Below, piece by piece: positions 26,147 through 35,097 of a stretch of 64,000 nucleotides of DNA. The DNA comes from Runella sp. SP2 (GTDB lineage Bacteria > Bacteroidota > Bacteroidia > Cytophagales > Spirosomataceae). Location: assembly GCF_003711225.1 (NCBI RefSeq), contig NZ_CP031030.1, positions 2,790,001-2,854,000 on the forward strand, read 5' to 3'. The notes beneath the pieces were generated by a model. The model saw only the letters and a list, made by a program, of their open reading frames with translations, did not search any database and was not told where the DNA came from. The position numbers and the translations under genes were made by a program. Numbering within the stretch: the stretch's first letter is position 1; every line of letters starts with the position of its first letter.

Positions 26147-27064
26147 ATGCTCAAAATTGCCCACGACCCAATTTTTTGTCATCCACTTCCCAAAGGCCCT
26201 AACGGAGAACCTCATCGTTTTCCAATGGCCAAATACGAACTTATTCCCGAACAGCTCTTGTATGAAGGCACTTGCACGTCCGACAACTTCTTCTCCCCTA
26301 GCCACTTGGACGAACATTGGATTTTGGGGGTGCACGATAGTACCTACTGGGAAGATTTAAAAAACTTGAGAATTTCTGACAAAATGGTTCGACGGATTGG
26401 TTTCCCGCTGAATCAACGACTCATTGAGCGCGAAACGCGCATTGCCCAAGGAACGATTGAATGTTGTCATTTTGCGTTGGCGTTTGGCGTTTCGATGAAT
26501 GTCGCAGGTGGCACCCATCATGCTTATGCCGATCGTGGCGAAGGGTTTTGTTTGTTGAATGATGTGGCTATCGCCGCCAATTATTTACTCTCGAAGCAAC
26601 TGGCGACCAAAATTCTGGTGGTCGATTTGGATGTGCACCAAGGCAACGGAACGGCCGTTATTTTTCAGAACAACCCTCAGGTTTTTACCTTTTCAGTGCA
26701 CGGAAAAGATAATTATCCTTTGTTCAAAGAAAAATCAGACCTCGACATCGAACTCCCTACGGGAACGCAAGACCAAGACTATCTCCGCTTACTTTATGAA
26801 ACATTACCTTATCTCATCGACCAACAACGGCCCGATTTTATTTTTTACATTTCGGGAGTAGATATTCTGGAGACGGATAAATTGGGAAAATTGAAAGTTA
26901 CCCGCGAAGGCTGTTACCGACGTGATGAGTTTGTATTTTCTCAGTGTAAACAACGAAATATCCCTGTTGTGGTTTCGATGGGTGGTGGCTATTCCCCGCG
27001 CTTGGCCGATATTGTGGAAGCACATTGTAATACGTTCCGAATTGCACAGCAGCTATATTTCTAA
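26147..27064 (+). CDS. Histone deacetylase family protein
   Basis: 305 residues of the arginase/deacetylase fold. Catalytic motifs: GGTHHAYADRGEGFCLLND (tandem His), VVDLDVHQGNGTAVIF (metal Asp and His), YISGVDILETDKLG (second metal Asp) and VSMGGGYSP. It would remove acyl groups from acetylated amines or lysines (acetylpolyamine amidohydrolase/class II-like); the natural substrate is unknown. Monocistronic, 4 nt from the convergent feoB stop. Confidence 0.92.
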   Translation: MLKIAHDPIFCHPLPKGPNGEPHRFPMAKYELIPEQLLYEGTCTSDNFFSPSHLDEHWILGVHDSTYWEDLKNLRISDKMVRRIGFPLNQRLIERETRIAQGTIECCHFALAFGVSMNVAGGTHHAYADRGEGFCLLNDVAIAANYLLSKQLATKILVVDLDVHQGNGTAVIFQNNPQVFTFSVHGKDNYPLFKEKSDLDIELPTGTQDQDYLRLLYETLPYLIDQQRPDFIFYISGVDILETDKLGKLKVTREGCYRRDEFVFSQCKQRNIPVVVSMGGGYSPRLADIVEAHCNTFRIAQQLYF

Positions 27065-27068
27065 TCTT

Positions 27069-29192
27069 TTACTGTAAAACTTGGTAAGTCAAGAACGCCA
27101 ACCCATACGCCAAAACCGTCATGTATGCCAACTGAATGAGGGGCCATTTCCAGCCGTGGGTTTCACGCTTTACGGTTGCGATTGTACTCATGCACATCAT
27201 GGCAAATACATAAAACACCAACAACGAAAATGCCAGCGCGGGTGTGTACATGGCTTTTCCCGTTTTAGGATTTATCTCAGCACGCATTCGGGCTTTGATG
27301 GTTCCGTTATCTTCATCCGCTTCGCTTCCGATGCTATAAATGGTGCTCATCGTACCTACAAACACTTCGCGCGCGGCAAATGAAGCCAATAACGCAATAC
27401 CTATTTTCCAATCGTATCCCAAGGGTGCAATGGCTGGTTCAATAAATTTCCCAAAATGACCCGCGTACGAATGTTCTAACTTGTAAGCAGCTACCGCGTT
27501 TTCCATTTCAGTTCCTGTCAGCGTTGGTTGCTCTTTTTGAATGGTTTCTTCTGCTTTTGAAATGGCATCGCCTGGGCCATAGGTAGCCAACACCCAAAGA
27601 ATAATAGAGATGGCAACGATGATTTTACCTGCTTGGGTCACAAATGACTTAACACTATCCCAAACGGCAATACCCACATGGTACCAGCGCGGAATTTGGT
27701 AAGTAGGCATTTCCATGACAAAATAGCCCGTTTCGGCACTTTCAACCCTTCCTTTGATAGCCCAAGCCGATACTAAGGCACTGATTAGCCCCAGCAAGTA
27801 CAAGCCCATAAGCGTCAGTCCTTGGAGGGTAAAAAAACCAAGTACTGCCGTAGAAGGCACTACCAGCGCTATAAGCACCGTATAAATCGGCAAGCGAGCC
27901 GAACAACTCATCAGTGGTGTGACCAATATCGTTAGTAATCGTTCTTTTCGATTTCCGATGCTTCTGGCTGCCATAATGGCTGGTACGGCACAGGCTACTC
28001 CTGAAATAAGCGGCACCACACTTCGACCATTTAAGCCAAACTTTCGCATGAGTTTGTCCATAATGACCATCACCCGAGCCATGTAGCCAGATTCTTCAAG
28101 CAGCGAAACCAAGAAAAACAAGAAGGCGATTTGAGGAATAAAAATTACAACCCCGCCAATGCCCGCCACCAGTCCATCGGTCAATAAATCGGTCAATGCT
28201 CCTTCTGGAAGTTGTTGTTTTAACCAATCATTCAACGACGCCATTCCCGCATCAATCAAGTCCATGGGATAGCTGGCAAACGTAAATACCGCTTGAAAAA
28301 TGACCAACAGCACCGCCAAGAAAACGGCATACCCCCAAAAAGGGTGAAGCAAAACTTTATCTAAACGCCTCGTCCACAATGGTTTCACCAAAAACTCCGC
28401 CACCGTTTTGACCGATTCTTTGACGAGACCATCGATGACCGCATATCGGTGCATGGTTTCAGCTGCTTGAAAACCGCTTTCTTTAAAACCGTGTTTTTCA
28501 ATCATTTTATCGTAAGCTACCCGCTTTTCGTGCGGTACAAACGAAAAAATATCGTGTTGCTGAACGTGGTGCAATGCCAAATAATTATTGGAAATATCGT
28601 TCGTGCGTTTTACTTCGTCAATCAATTCGGGGAATTGCTCCGCAGGATTAAAATAATATTTCTCAACCGATTTTTTGGGGTTTTCTAACTGTTGCAAAAC
28701 AGCCTGTTTGAGTTGGTCTAAGCCTTCTCCTACCCGCGCATTGATGCGAACTACAGGCACGCCCAATTTCATCGCTAATTTTACGGCGTTGACTTGCAGG
28801 TTTTTATCTCGCGCTACATCGAGCATGTTTAAAGCCAAAACTACGGGCAACCCCAAATCTGCTACTTGGGTAAACAAAAGCAAATTACGTTTGAGGTTGG
28901 AGGCATCAGCCACCACTACTACCACATCAGGATAATCTTCATGGGAAGGATTGGCCAAAATATCAATAACCACTCGCTCGTCCAACGCTTTTGGATATAA
29001 ACTATACAGACCTGGCAAGTCAACAACCACTGCCTCAGTAGCATCATTGAGCATCCAAGGGCCTGATTTTTTTTCTACCGTAACACTTGGGAAATTTCCA
29101 ACTTTTTGACGCAATCCAGTCAGTTGGTTAAACAACGATGACTTACCGATATTTGGATTGCCGACGATGGCGATGATGGGGTTCTTTTTCAA
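27069..29192 (-). CDS. feoB: Ferrous iron transporter FeoB
   Basis: 707 residues. An N-terminal G domain has G1 GNPNIGKS (11-18), G3 DLPGLYSL and G4 LNMLD, followed by a helical GDI-like linker and a membrane region with two Gate domains, including GVACAVPAIMAARSI and LLASFAAREVFVGTMSTIYS. The conserved cysteines in SGVACAVP and TPLMSCSARLP are the ones implicated in Fe(II) movement. Uptake of Fe2+ across the inner membrane. Encoded 6 nt after feoA. Confidence 0.96.
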   Translation of the reverse strand: MKKNPIIAIVGNPNIGKSSLFNQLTGLRQKVGNFPSVTVEKKSGPWMLNDATEAVVVDLPGLYSLYPKALDERVVIDILANPSHEDYPDVVVVVADASNLKRNLLLFTQVADLGLPVVLALNMLDVARDKNLQVNAVKLAMKLGVPVVRINARVGEGLDQLKQAVLQQLENPKKSVEKYYFNPAEQFPELIDEVKRTNDISNNYLALHHVQQHDIFSFVPHEKRVAYDKMIEKHGFKESGFQAAETMHRYAVIDGLVKESVKTVAEFLVKPLWTRRLDKVLLHPFWGYAVFLAVLLVIFQAVFTFASYPMDLIDAGMASLNDWLKQQLPEGALTDLLTDGLVAGIGGVVIFIPQIAFLFFLVSLLEESGYMARVMVIMDKLMRKFGLNGRSVVPLISGVACAVPAIMAARSIGNRKERLLTILVTPLMSCSARLPIYTVLIALVVPSTAVLGFFTLQGLTLMGLYLLGLISALVSAWAIKGRVESAETGYFVMEMPTYQIPRWYHVGIAVWDSVKSFVTQAGKIIVAISIILWVLATYGPGDAISKAEETIQKEQPTLTGTEMENAVAAYKLEHSYAGHFGKFIEPAIAPLGYDWKIGIALLASFAAREVFVGTMSTIYSIGSEADEDNGTIKARMRAEINPKTGKAMYTPALAFSLLVFYVFAMMCMSTIATVKRETHGWKWPLIQLAYMTVLAYGLAFLTYQVLQ

Positions 29193-29198
29193 GGGATA

Positions 29199-29426
29199 TT
29201 AAATGCTTTCTTCAACAATAACCGTAGCCGCTTCTTCTTTGCGCATTGCCAAACAATAGCCGTTTACTTGCACACCAATTGGATCGCCCAGAGGTGCCAC
29301 AAAATCGAGCATTACTTCAATGCCAGGCAAAAAACCCATTTCGAGTAGTTTCAACGATAAATCTTCTTGGCGAAACTCTTTCACAAAAGCTCTTTCTCCC
29401 AGTTGTAAGTCGGCGATGGTTTTCAT
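29199..29426 (-). CDS. feoA: FeoA domain protein
   Basis: 75 residues, one SH3-like FeoA domain (LGERAFVKEF, LLEMGFLPGIEV, DPIGVQVNGYCLAMRKEEA). It is the small cytoplasmic partner of FeoB, and the two genes are 6 nt apart on the same strand. Confidence 0.94.
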   Translation of the reverse strand: MKTIADLQLGERAFVKEFRQEDLSLKLLEMGFLPGIEVMLDFVAPLGDPIGVQVNGYCLAMRKEEAATVIVEESI

Positions 29427-29720
29427 ATTGGACGGGTGGTTCAGTCTATTTTCTCAAAAGGGTTTTGAGTCATATAACGCAATTTATTTAGATTGAGTTT
29501 AAATAGAACCACACAAAGTAACATTTTCACGCCAACAATATCAAATGATACCTATCAGGTTTTCTAATGACGCCATACACACAAGCACTTATCGAACTGT
29601 TTATCAGCATATTACAACAAACAATATCTATACTAATTCTAAATTTTAAAGATTATTACTTCAATCAATACATTATTTTAGTCCAAACTCTACATTTGCT
29701 TTTCCATTTTTCGCCGTCGA
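29427..29720. other. Noncoding gap between feoAB and the metal-efflux locus
   Basis: No gene seen. On the feoA side there is a CTCAAAA-GGG-TTTTGAG hairpin (29453-29469) in the probable feoA leader, and a near-consensus -7 element TTACTTTG (minus strand, about 29514-29521). An AT-rich dyad ATTTA/TAAAT lies around 29492-29512; it might be an iron-regulator site but is too weak to claim. TACATTTG at 29691-29698 is a good -7 box for the plus-strand gene at 29721. Confidence 0.45.
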
Positions 29721-30101
29721 ATGAAAGCCACCCTCGCGTTTTTATTGGCCTCCATTGTGTTTGCACAAAGTCTCCTTCCTCGGTCGGCGACTGAGTTGTT
29801 GCATTCACCTGACGTGTGGAAACATTTTGAGGAGCACAAGGCAGAATGCCCTGCGTCATTAAGCTTTCTTGATTTTTTGTGGATGCACTATTCCGCCGAT
29901 TCGGAGCATACCAAACAAAAAGAGCACCATCTTCCAAGTTTTGATTTCAACAGTGTAGCCAGTTTTTTTGTGCTACCTTCGGCTTCTGTATCGTTTGATG
30001 CCCAAACTGTCGTTACCTTCTTAACTTCTGCCAATTTTCATTGGCTCAATTCCTACGCCTTTTTATCATTCAAGGCACTCATTTGTCCACCCCGAGCTTA
30101 G
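29721..30101 (+). CDS. Small secreted protein of heavy-metal efflux locus (hypothetical)
   Basis: 126 residues with a signal peptide (MKATLAFLLASIVFAQS). The mature part has a His/Lys/Glu-rich stretch (HYSADSEHTKQKEHHLPSF, about residues 55-73). Small proteins of this look, with an HY...H...LPF pattern, commonly precede CusA genes in Bacteroidota, and a metal-binding role is plausible but unproven. A -7 box TACATTTG lies 23 nt upstream. The efflux genes follow after an inserted toxin-antitoxin pair on the opposite strand. Confidence 0.7.
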   Translation: MKATLAFLLASIVFAQSLLPRSATELLHSPDVWKHFEEHKAECPASLSFLDFLWMHYSADSEHTKQKEHHLPSFDFNSVASFFVLPSASVSFDAQTVVTFLTSANFHWLNSYAFLSFKALICPPRA

Positions 30102-30177
30102 GGCTTTTTTTCTTTGATGGGAGAAGTGTATCCTTTCAATGCTGCATTTCCCGCTTTTCATCTATTCTAACAATAGG

Positions 30178-30507
30178 TCACTCGGGCAAATTCTTAATCC
30201 ATTCATCAATCGAAGCATCGGCTACCGATTCTCTTTCTGATTTATCATAAATGGAAAGTAAAAATACTTGTTCACCCACAACCCTTACGTGGGTTATTAC
30301 CCTTGCTCCACCACTTTTCCCTCGATTTTTAGAAGGAATTGCCAAACGTATTTTGAAACATTCTTTACCAAGAGGAATCCCTGTTTTGGGATTTTCTCTA
30401 AGTGTTTCTTGTAAATACACTAATGCTTGCTTTATGCTTGCATGTTTTTTAGCAATTTTTTTGAGCTGCTTCTCAAATACAGGTGTTGTTTTAATTTCAA
30501 AGTTCAT
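30178..30507 (-). CDS. RelE/ParE-family toxin of a type II toxin-antitoxin pair
   Basis: 109 residues, basic. It has the ParE/RelE pattern: FEKQLKKIAKKHASIKQAL helices followed by KIRLAIPSKNRGKSGGARVI and HVRVVGEQVFLLSIYDKSE strands. Members cleave ribosome-bound mRNA or poison gyrase; the activity cannot be told from sequence. It overlaps the upstream 72-residue antitoxin gene by 11 nt, the usual coupling, and sits opposite to the flanking metal-efflux genes. Confidence 0.82.
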   Translation of the reverse strand: MNFEIKTTPVFEKQLKKIAKKHASIKQALVYLQETLRENPKTGIPLGKECFKIRLAIPSKNRGKSGGARVITHVRVVGEQVFLLSIYDKSERESVADASIDEWIKNLPE

Positions 30508-30715
30508 TCAACAACTGATCCAAAGTTTTCAACTCAATTTCTCCTCTTTCGTGCATTTCAACCTCTTTCCAAGACTGACGCAGTTCTTTCAAAAGTCGTG
30601 GTTCTTTAGGTTTCAACTTTTTAGGCGTCTTCACCTCGGACTTATAACCAAGTTCCTTGACGAGCGCCAAAAACTCTTCTGCTTTTTTTTCGGGGACGGT
30701 GACAGTGATTTGCAT
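30497..30715 (-). CDS. Putative antitoxin
   Basis: 72 residues, upstream of and overlapping the RelE/ParE gene. It begins with a short beta strand MQITVTVPEKKAEEFLALV (ribbon or DUF2683-like) and continues as charged helix with KTPKKLKPKEP, as expected of a toxin-neutralising tail. No recognised DNA-binding family, so the call rests mostly on position and size. A TATTTTTG box (minus, 30739-30746) lies 24 nt upstream. Confidence 0.7.
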   Translation of the reverse strand: MQITVTVPEKKAEEFLALVKELGYKSEVKTPKKLKPKEPRLLKELRQSWKEVEMHERGEIELKTLDQLLNEL

Positions 30716-30738
30716 AAGATTACAACTTCAATTTTCAA

Positions 30739-30746
30739 CAAAAATA
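30739..30746 (-). promoter_or_regulatory. Candidate -7 box (TATTTTTG) of the toxin-antitoxin operon
   Basis: Exact TAnnTTTG on the minus strand in the 40-nt gap between the divergent antitoxin and cusA starts. No TTG at -33. Any operator here would also touch the cusA start region. Confidence 0.4.
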
Positions 30747-30755
30747 AAACAAAAT

Positions 30756-33700
30756 ATGATTGATTCACTGATTCATTACAGTATCAAAAACAAGCTGGTC
30801 ATTGGATTGGCAGTGGTGGCACTGGTGATTTGGGGAGGGTACTCGCTCTCGCGGTTGCCCATTGATGCCGTTCCTGACATCACCACCAACCAAGTGCAAA
30901 TCTTAACGCTCACACCCACCTTGGCAGCCCAAGAAGTTGAGCAATTTGTGACTACACCCATCGAATTGTCGCTGGCCAACATTCCTGATGTGACTGAGAT
31001 TCGCTCGGTATCCAAACTTGGGCTTTCGGTAGTAACCGTAGTTTTTAAGGACGAGGTGGACATTGTCCGAGGAAAACAATGGTTAACCGAACAACTCAAA
31101 ACCGTGGAAGCCGATATTCCTGCGGAGTTCGGAAAACCCATGATTGCACCCCTCACAACGGGCTTGGGCGAAATTTATCAATACACCTTGGCCGTTAAAA
31201 AAGGGGCGAAGTCTAAATATGATCTTACTGAGCTTCGTACTATTCAGGACTGGATTGTCAAACGCCAATTGGTCGGAATAGAAGGAGTGATCGAAATCAG
31301 CAGTTTTGGTGGATTCGTCAAACAATACGAAGTCAGTGTCAACCCCGAACGCCTACGCGCGCACAATGTCACGCTATCGGAGTTGTACGATGCCTTGCAA
31401 AAAAACAATGCCAACACAGGAGGAAGCTACATCGAAAGAATCGGGCAAGCGCAGTTTATTCGTGGCGAAGGGGTTGTAAAAAGCCTCAGCGACATTGAGC
31501 AAATTGTGATTAAAAACGTGGGAGGAATCCCCGTTTTGGTACGTGACGTAGCTGGGGTTGATTTTGGCCATGCCAATCGCTTTGGGGCATTGGTGCGGAA
31601 TGGCGAAGGCGAAGCCGTTGGAGGAATTGTATTGATGCTAAAAGGTGCTAACTCGGCCAATACCGTCAATGCCGTAAAAGAACGCATTGCCCGTATTCAA
31701 AAAAACCTTCCTGAAGGCATTGAAATTGTACCGTTTATTGAACGTACCAAACTCATCAATAAAACCATCACTACTGTCAGCGAAAATCTGCTTTTAGGGG
31801 GACTCATCGTGATTGTGGTCTTGGTACTTCTCATGGGTAGTTTGCGGGCAGGGTTGGTGGCCGCTTCGGTCATCCCGTTAGCCATGTTATTCACGATTGG
31901 AATGATGAATACCTTCGATATTTCGGCCAACTTAATGTCCTTGGGTGCGATTGACTTTGGGGTGATTGTGGACGGTGCCGTGATTATCGTGGAGGCTATT
32001 GTCCATCGATTTCAAGTTTGGTACGAAGACAACAAACGCAACAATGTCGATGACCCACTTGAACGCGACCAGTTGGTGTATGAAACCGCCAAACGCATTC
32101 GTACCTCGGCGGCCTTTGGCGAAATCATCATTTTGATGGTGTATCTGCCTATTCTTTCATTGGTGGGAATTGAGGGCAAAATGTTCAAACCCATGGCCAT
32201 GACGGTTGGGTTTGCCATTTTTGGGGCGTTCATTTTGTCTTTGACCTACGTTCCGATGATGTCGTCGTTGGTGATGGGCAAAAACTTACACAAACACTGG
32301 AATTTTTCAGAGCGGGTACTCGCTTGGTTATACCGACGTTATGAACCCCTCATTCTCTGGTCGTTACAGTGGAAAAAAGCTACAGTTGGTATTACCTTGG
32401 GACTTTTTGTGATTTCACTTCTTGTCTTTAATCGTCTTGGCGGTGAATTTGTCCCTACCCTCGACGAGGGCGACTTAGCAATCGACTTCCGCACGGCATC
32501 GGGGACTTCTTTGACAGAGACAATTAATTCAGCTAACAAAGCCCATCAAATTCTCCGAAAACATTTTCCCGAAATTCAACAGATTGTAGGGCGGGTTGGA
32601 GCTTCTGAAATCCCTACCGACCCCATGCCCATTGAAATGGTCGATCAAATGATTAACATGAAAGATATTTCGGAATGGAAAAACGCCAAAAATCGCGAAG
32701 AAATGTCCGAAAAAATGGCGGCAGTATTGGCAGAAGAACTACCTGGAACCAGCGTAGAAATGACCCAACCCATACAGATGCGTTTTAACGAAATGATTAC
32801 GGGGGTTCGCTCAGACGTGGTCGTTAAAATCTTTGGCAACGACCTTGACGTTTTGTACGAACGTGCCAACGCCGCTGCTAAAGTAATTGAAAAAATAGAG
32901 GGAATCGCAAGTGTACGCGTGGAGCAAATTGTAGGTTTACCCCAAATCAGCATCAACTACCACCGAGCAAAAATAGCGCAATATGGCCTGAGTATTGCCG
33001 ACATTAATCGCCTCGTACGCAGTGGTTTTGCGGGCGAAACCGCAGGAACGGTGTATGAACAAGAGCGCCGTTTCGACTTAGTGGTGCGGTTGGATGCGCA
33101 ACATCGTCAAGACATTGAAAACGTTCGACAATTGCTTATTCCATTGCCACAAGGAGGAACAGTACCGTTGGCAGAGTTGGCGGATATTGGTTTTCGTAAA
33201 GCTCCAGCTCAAATTTCCCACGAAGAAACCCGTCGGCGTATTACGATTGGGATTGGCGTTCTCAACCGCGACGTAGAAAGCGTCGTCAACGACGTTCAGG
33301 CTACGATTGAGAAAAAAGTGGCCTTACCATCGGGTTATTTTTATACGTACGGGGGAGCTTTCGAAAACCTTCAACGCGCCAAAGAACGCCTAAGTTTCGC
33401 CGTCCCGTTGGCACTTTTCCTCATCTTTACATTGCTCTACTTTACCTTTCATTCTTTAAAAGAATCGCTCTTAATCTTCTCCGCCGTTCCCATGTCGGCC
33501 ATCGGAGGAATTATCGCCCTCTGGATGCGCGACATGCCCTTTAGTATCTCGGCTGGGGTTGGATTTATTGCGTTGTTTGGGGTAGCAGTTTTGAACGGAA
33601 TTGTACTTATCAGCTACCTCAACGACCTTGAAAAAGAAGGAGTTACTAACTTAAAAGAACGTATTTTAAAAACCGTCGAGGTACGATTCAGGCCCGTAAT

Positions 33701-35051
33701 TATCACAGCGACGGTAGCCTCCCTAGGTTTTCTTCCAATGGCTATTTCTAATTCGGGAGGAGCCGAAGTACAGCGTCCACTGGCCACGGTTGTGATTGGC
33801 GGAATTTTATCCGCTACGCTCCTTACGCTGGTTGTCTTGCCTGTGCTGTATGCGTTGTTTTCGAAAGCGTCCACTACTACCAAAGGAGTCGCAAGCCTGT
33901 TGGTATTGATCACCCTTTCATTACCCTCCCACGCGCAAATCAGCGTCCAACAAGCGATTGAACGGGCTTCACAGAACAACCTAACCCTAAAAACAACGGA
34001 GCTAACCCAACAATCGCAAAAGGCATTGATAGGGTCGGCTTGGCAGCTGCCCAAGCTCTCCGCCGATTTGGCGGCGGGGCAAACTCAAAGCCGTCCTTTT
34101 GATTATACGCTCAGCGCCGTGCAGAGTTTTGAGCCTTTCGGCGTATATCGAAATCGCGCAAAAGTGTTGACCCAACAAGTGAATGTAACTCAAAAACAAC
34201 AGGAAATTCAGCGCAATGAATTGGCTTTCAGCGTCAAGCAGCAGTATTATCAAATTCTGTTTTTGTATAAAACGCGCCAACTAATTCAAGCGCAAGACAC
34301 CTTGTACGTAAAAGCGCTAGAAGCCGCCAAATCTCGTTACAAAACGGGTGAAACCAACCAGTTGGAAGTGGTGGCGAGCGAAACCAATCGGCGTGAGATT
34401 CAAAACCGTCGGACGGTTATTGACCGCGAAATTCAGCTGGCTTACATGGGTTTGCAGGCATTAATGTACAGCAATGAATCCTTAATGATTGATACGTTGC
34501 TCAATTTACAACGACCCACTCCCTCCCAAGAAGGAATCAATCGGTACGCTGCCCTTGCGACGGAGGAATCGCAATTGAGTCGTAATTTTACGGACTTAGA
34601 ACGGGCACAACTCAAACCTGACTGGAGAATTGGCGCTGCTAATCAATCCATTGAAGGTAAACTTGGCTTTATGTACCTTTCTGGTGGTTTGGGGATTCCG
34701 TTGACCAATAAACCCCAAAAAGCGCGCATCGAGGCGGCAAAAGTAGGCGAGCAAGCCAGCGAAAATCAGCTCAAAGCCATTCAGTTTCAGACCGAAGCCA
34801 ACACCAGAATTCTGCGAGAAAGTCTCCAAAAACTTCAGACAACGCTCAATTATTACGAACAATCGGCACTTCCTCAAGCAGAGTTATTGCTTAAAACCGC
34901 CTACAAGCAATTTCGTTTGGGAGACATCGAATACGTAGAATTTTTCCAAAATACCCGTCAAGCTTGGCAAATCCGTGAAGCCTATTTGACCGAACAATTG
35001 CGCTTTACCCAAACCGTCATTGAGCTTGAAAAATGGCTAGGTATTGAATAG
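30756..35051 (+). CDS. CusA/CzcA heavy-metal efflux RND pump fused to a TolC-type outer-membrane channel
   Basis: 1431 residues from the ATG at 30756 (MIDSLIHYSIKN); the longer frame from 30657 would enter the divergent antitoxin gene. Residues 1 to about 1045 are an RND heavy-metal pump: first helix VIGLAVVALVIWGGYSLS, PDITTNQVQI, the DFGVIVDGAVIIVE helix with the proton-relay Asp/Glu, and GGEFVPTLDEGDLAIDFR. From about 1046 a hydrophobic stretch (SLLVLITLSLPSHAQ) looks like an internal signal peptide, and residues about 1060-1431 are a TolC-like helical domain (ISVQQAIERASQNNL, YKTGETNQLEVVASE, YKQFRLGDIEYVEFF). It exports mono- or divalent metal cations with the CusB lipoprotein encoded next. 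Confidence 0.93.
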   Translation: MIDSLIHYSIKNKLVIGLAVVALVIWGGYSLSRLPIDAVPDITTNQVQILTLTPTLAAQEVEQFVTTPIELSLANIPDVTEIRSVSKLGLSVVTVVFKDEVDIVRGKQWLTEQLKTVEADIPAEFGKPMIAPLTTGLGEIYQYTLAVKKGAKSKYDLTELRTIQDWIVKRQLVGIEGVIEISSFGGFVKQYEVSVNPERLRAHNVTLSELYDALQKNNANTGGSYIERIGQAQFIRGEGVVKSLSDIEQIVIKNVGGIPVLVRDVAGVDFGHANRFGALVRNGEGEAVGGIVLMLKGANSANTVNAVKERIARIQKNLPEGIEIVPFIERTKLINKTITTVSENLLLGGLIVIVVLVLLMGSLRAGLVAASVIPLAMLFTIGMMNTFDISANLMSLGAIDFGVIVDGAVIIVEAIVHRFQVWYEDNKRNNVDDPLERDQLVYETAKRIRTSAAFGEIIILMVYLPILSLVGIEGKMFKPMAMTVGFAIFGAFILSLTYVPMMSSLVMGKNLHKHWNFSERVLAWLYRRYEPLILWSLQWKKATVGITLGLFVISLLVFNRLGGEFVPTLDEGDLAIDFRTASGTSLTETINSANKAHQILRKHFPEIQQIVGRVGASEIPTDPMPIEMVDQMINMKDISEWKNAKNREEMSEKMAAVLAEELPGTSVEMTQPIQMRFNEMITGVRSDVVVKIFGNDLDVLYERANAAAKVIEKIEGIASVRVEQIVGLPQISINYHRAKIAQYGLSIADINRLVRSGFAGETAGTVYEQERRFDLVVRLDAQHRQDIENVRQLLIPLPQGGTVPLAELADIGFRKAPAQISHEETRRRITIGIGVLNRDVESVVNDVQATIEKKVALPSGYFYTYGGAFENLQRAKERLSFAVPLALFLIFTLLYFTFHSLKESLLIFSAVPMSAIGGIIALWMRDMPFSISAGVGFIALFGVAVLNGIVLISYLNDLEKEGVTNLKERILKTVEVRFRPVIITATVASLGFLPMAISNSGGAEVQRPLATVVIGGILSATLLTLVVLPVLYALFSKASTTTKGVASLLVLITLSLPSHAQISVQQAIERASQNNLTLKTTELTQQSQKALIGSAWQLPKLSADLAAGQTQSRPFDYTLSAVQSFEPFGVYRNRAKVLTQQVNVTQKQQEIQRNELAFSVKQQYYQILFLYKTRQLIQAQDTLYVKALEAAKSRYKTGETNQLEVVASETNRREIQNRRTVIDREIQLAYMGLQALMYSNESLMIDTLLNLQRPTPSQEGINRYAALATEESQLSRNFTDLERAQLKPDWRIGAANQSIEGKLGFMYLSGGLGIPLTNKPQKARIEAAKVGEQASENQLKAIQFQTEANTRILRESLQKLQTTLNYYEQSALPQAELLLKTAYKQFRLGDIEYVEFFQNTRQAWQIREAYLTEQLRFTQTVIELEKWLGIE

Positions 35052-35097
35052 AATAACGATTTTTTGAATGACGACTAACCACTTCAACACAATTCCA

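Noticed and set aside
29427-29720. Fur or DtxR box upstream of feoAB
   Set aside because: Only a weak AT-rich dyad of 5-nt arms; not enough for an operator call.
29567-29794. 75-codon plus-strand ORF before the small exported protein
   Set aside because: Low-complexity AT-rich reading that overlaps the better-supported gene at 29721 in another frame.
30657-30755. 33-codon N-terminal extension of the CusA frame
   Set aside because: It would lie in the antitoxin gene on the opposite strand, and the ATG at 30756 matches CusA starts.
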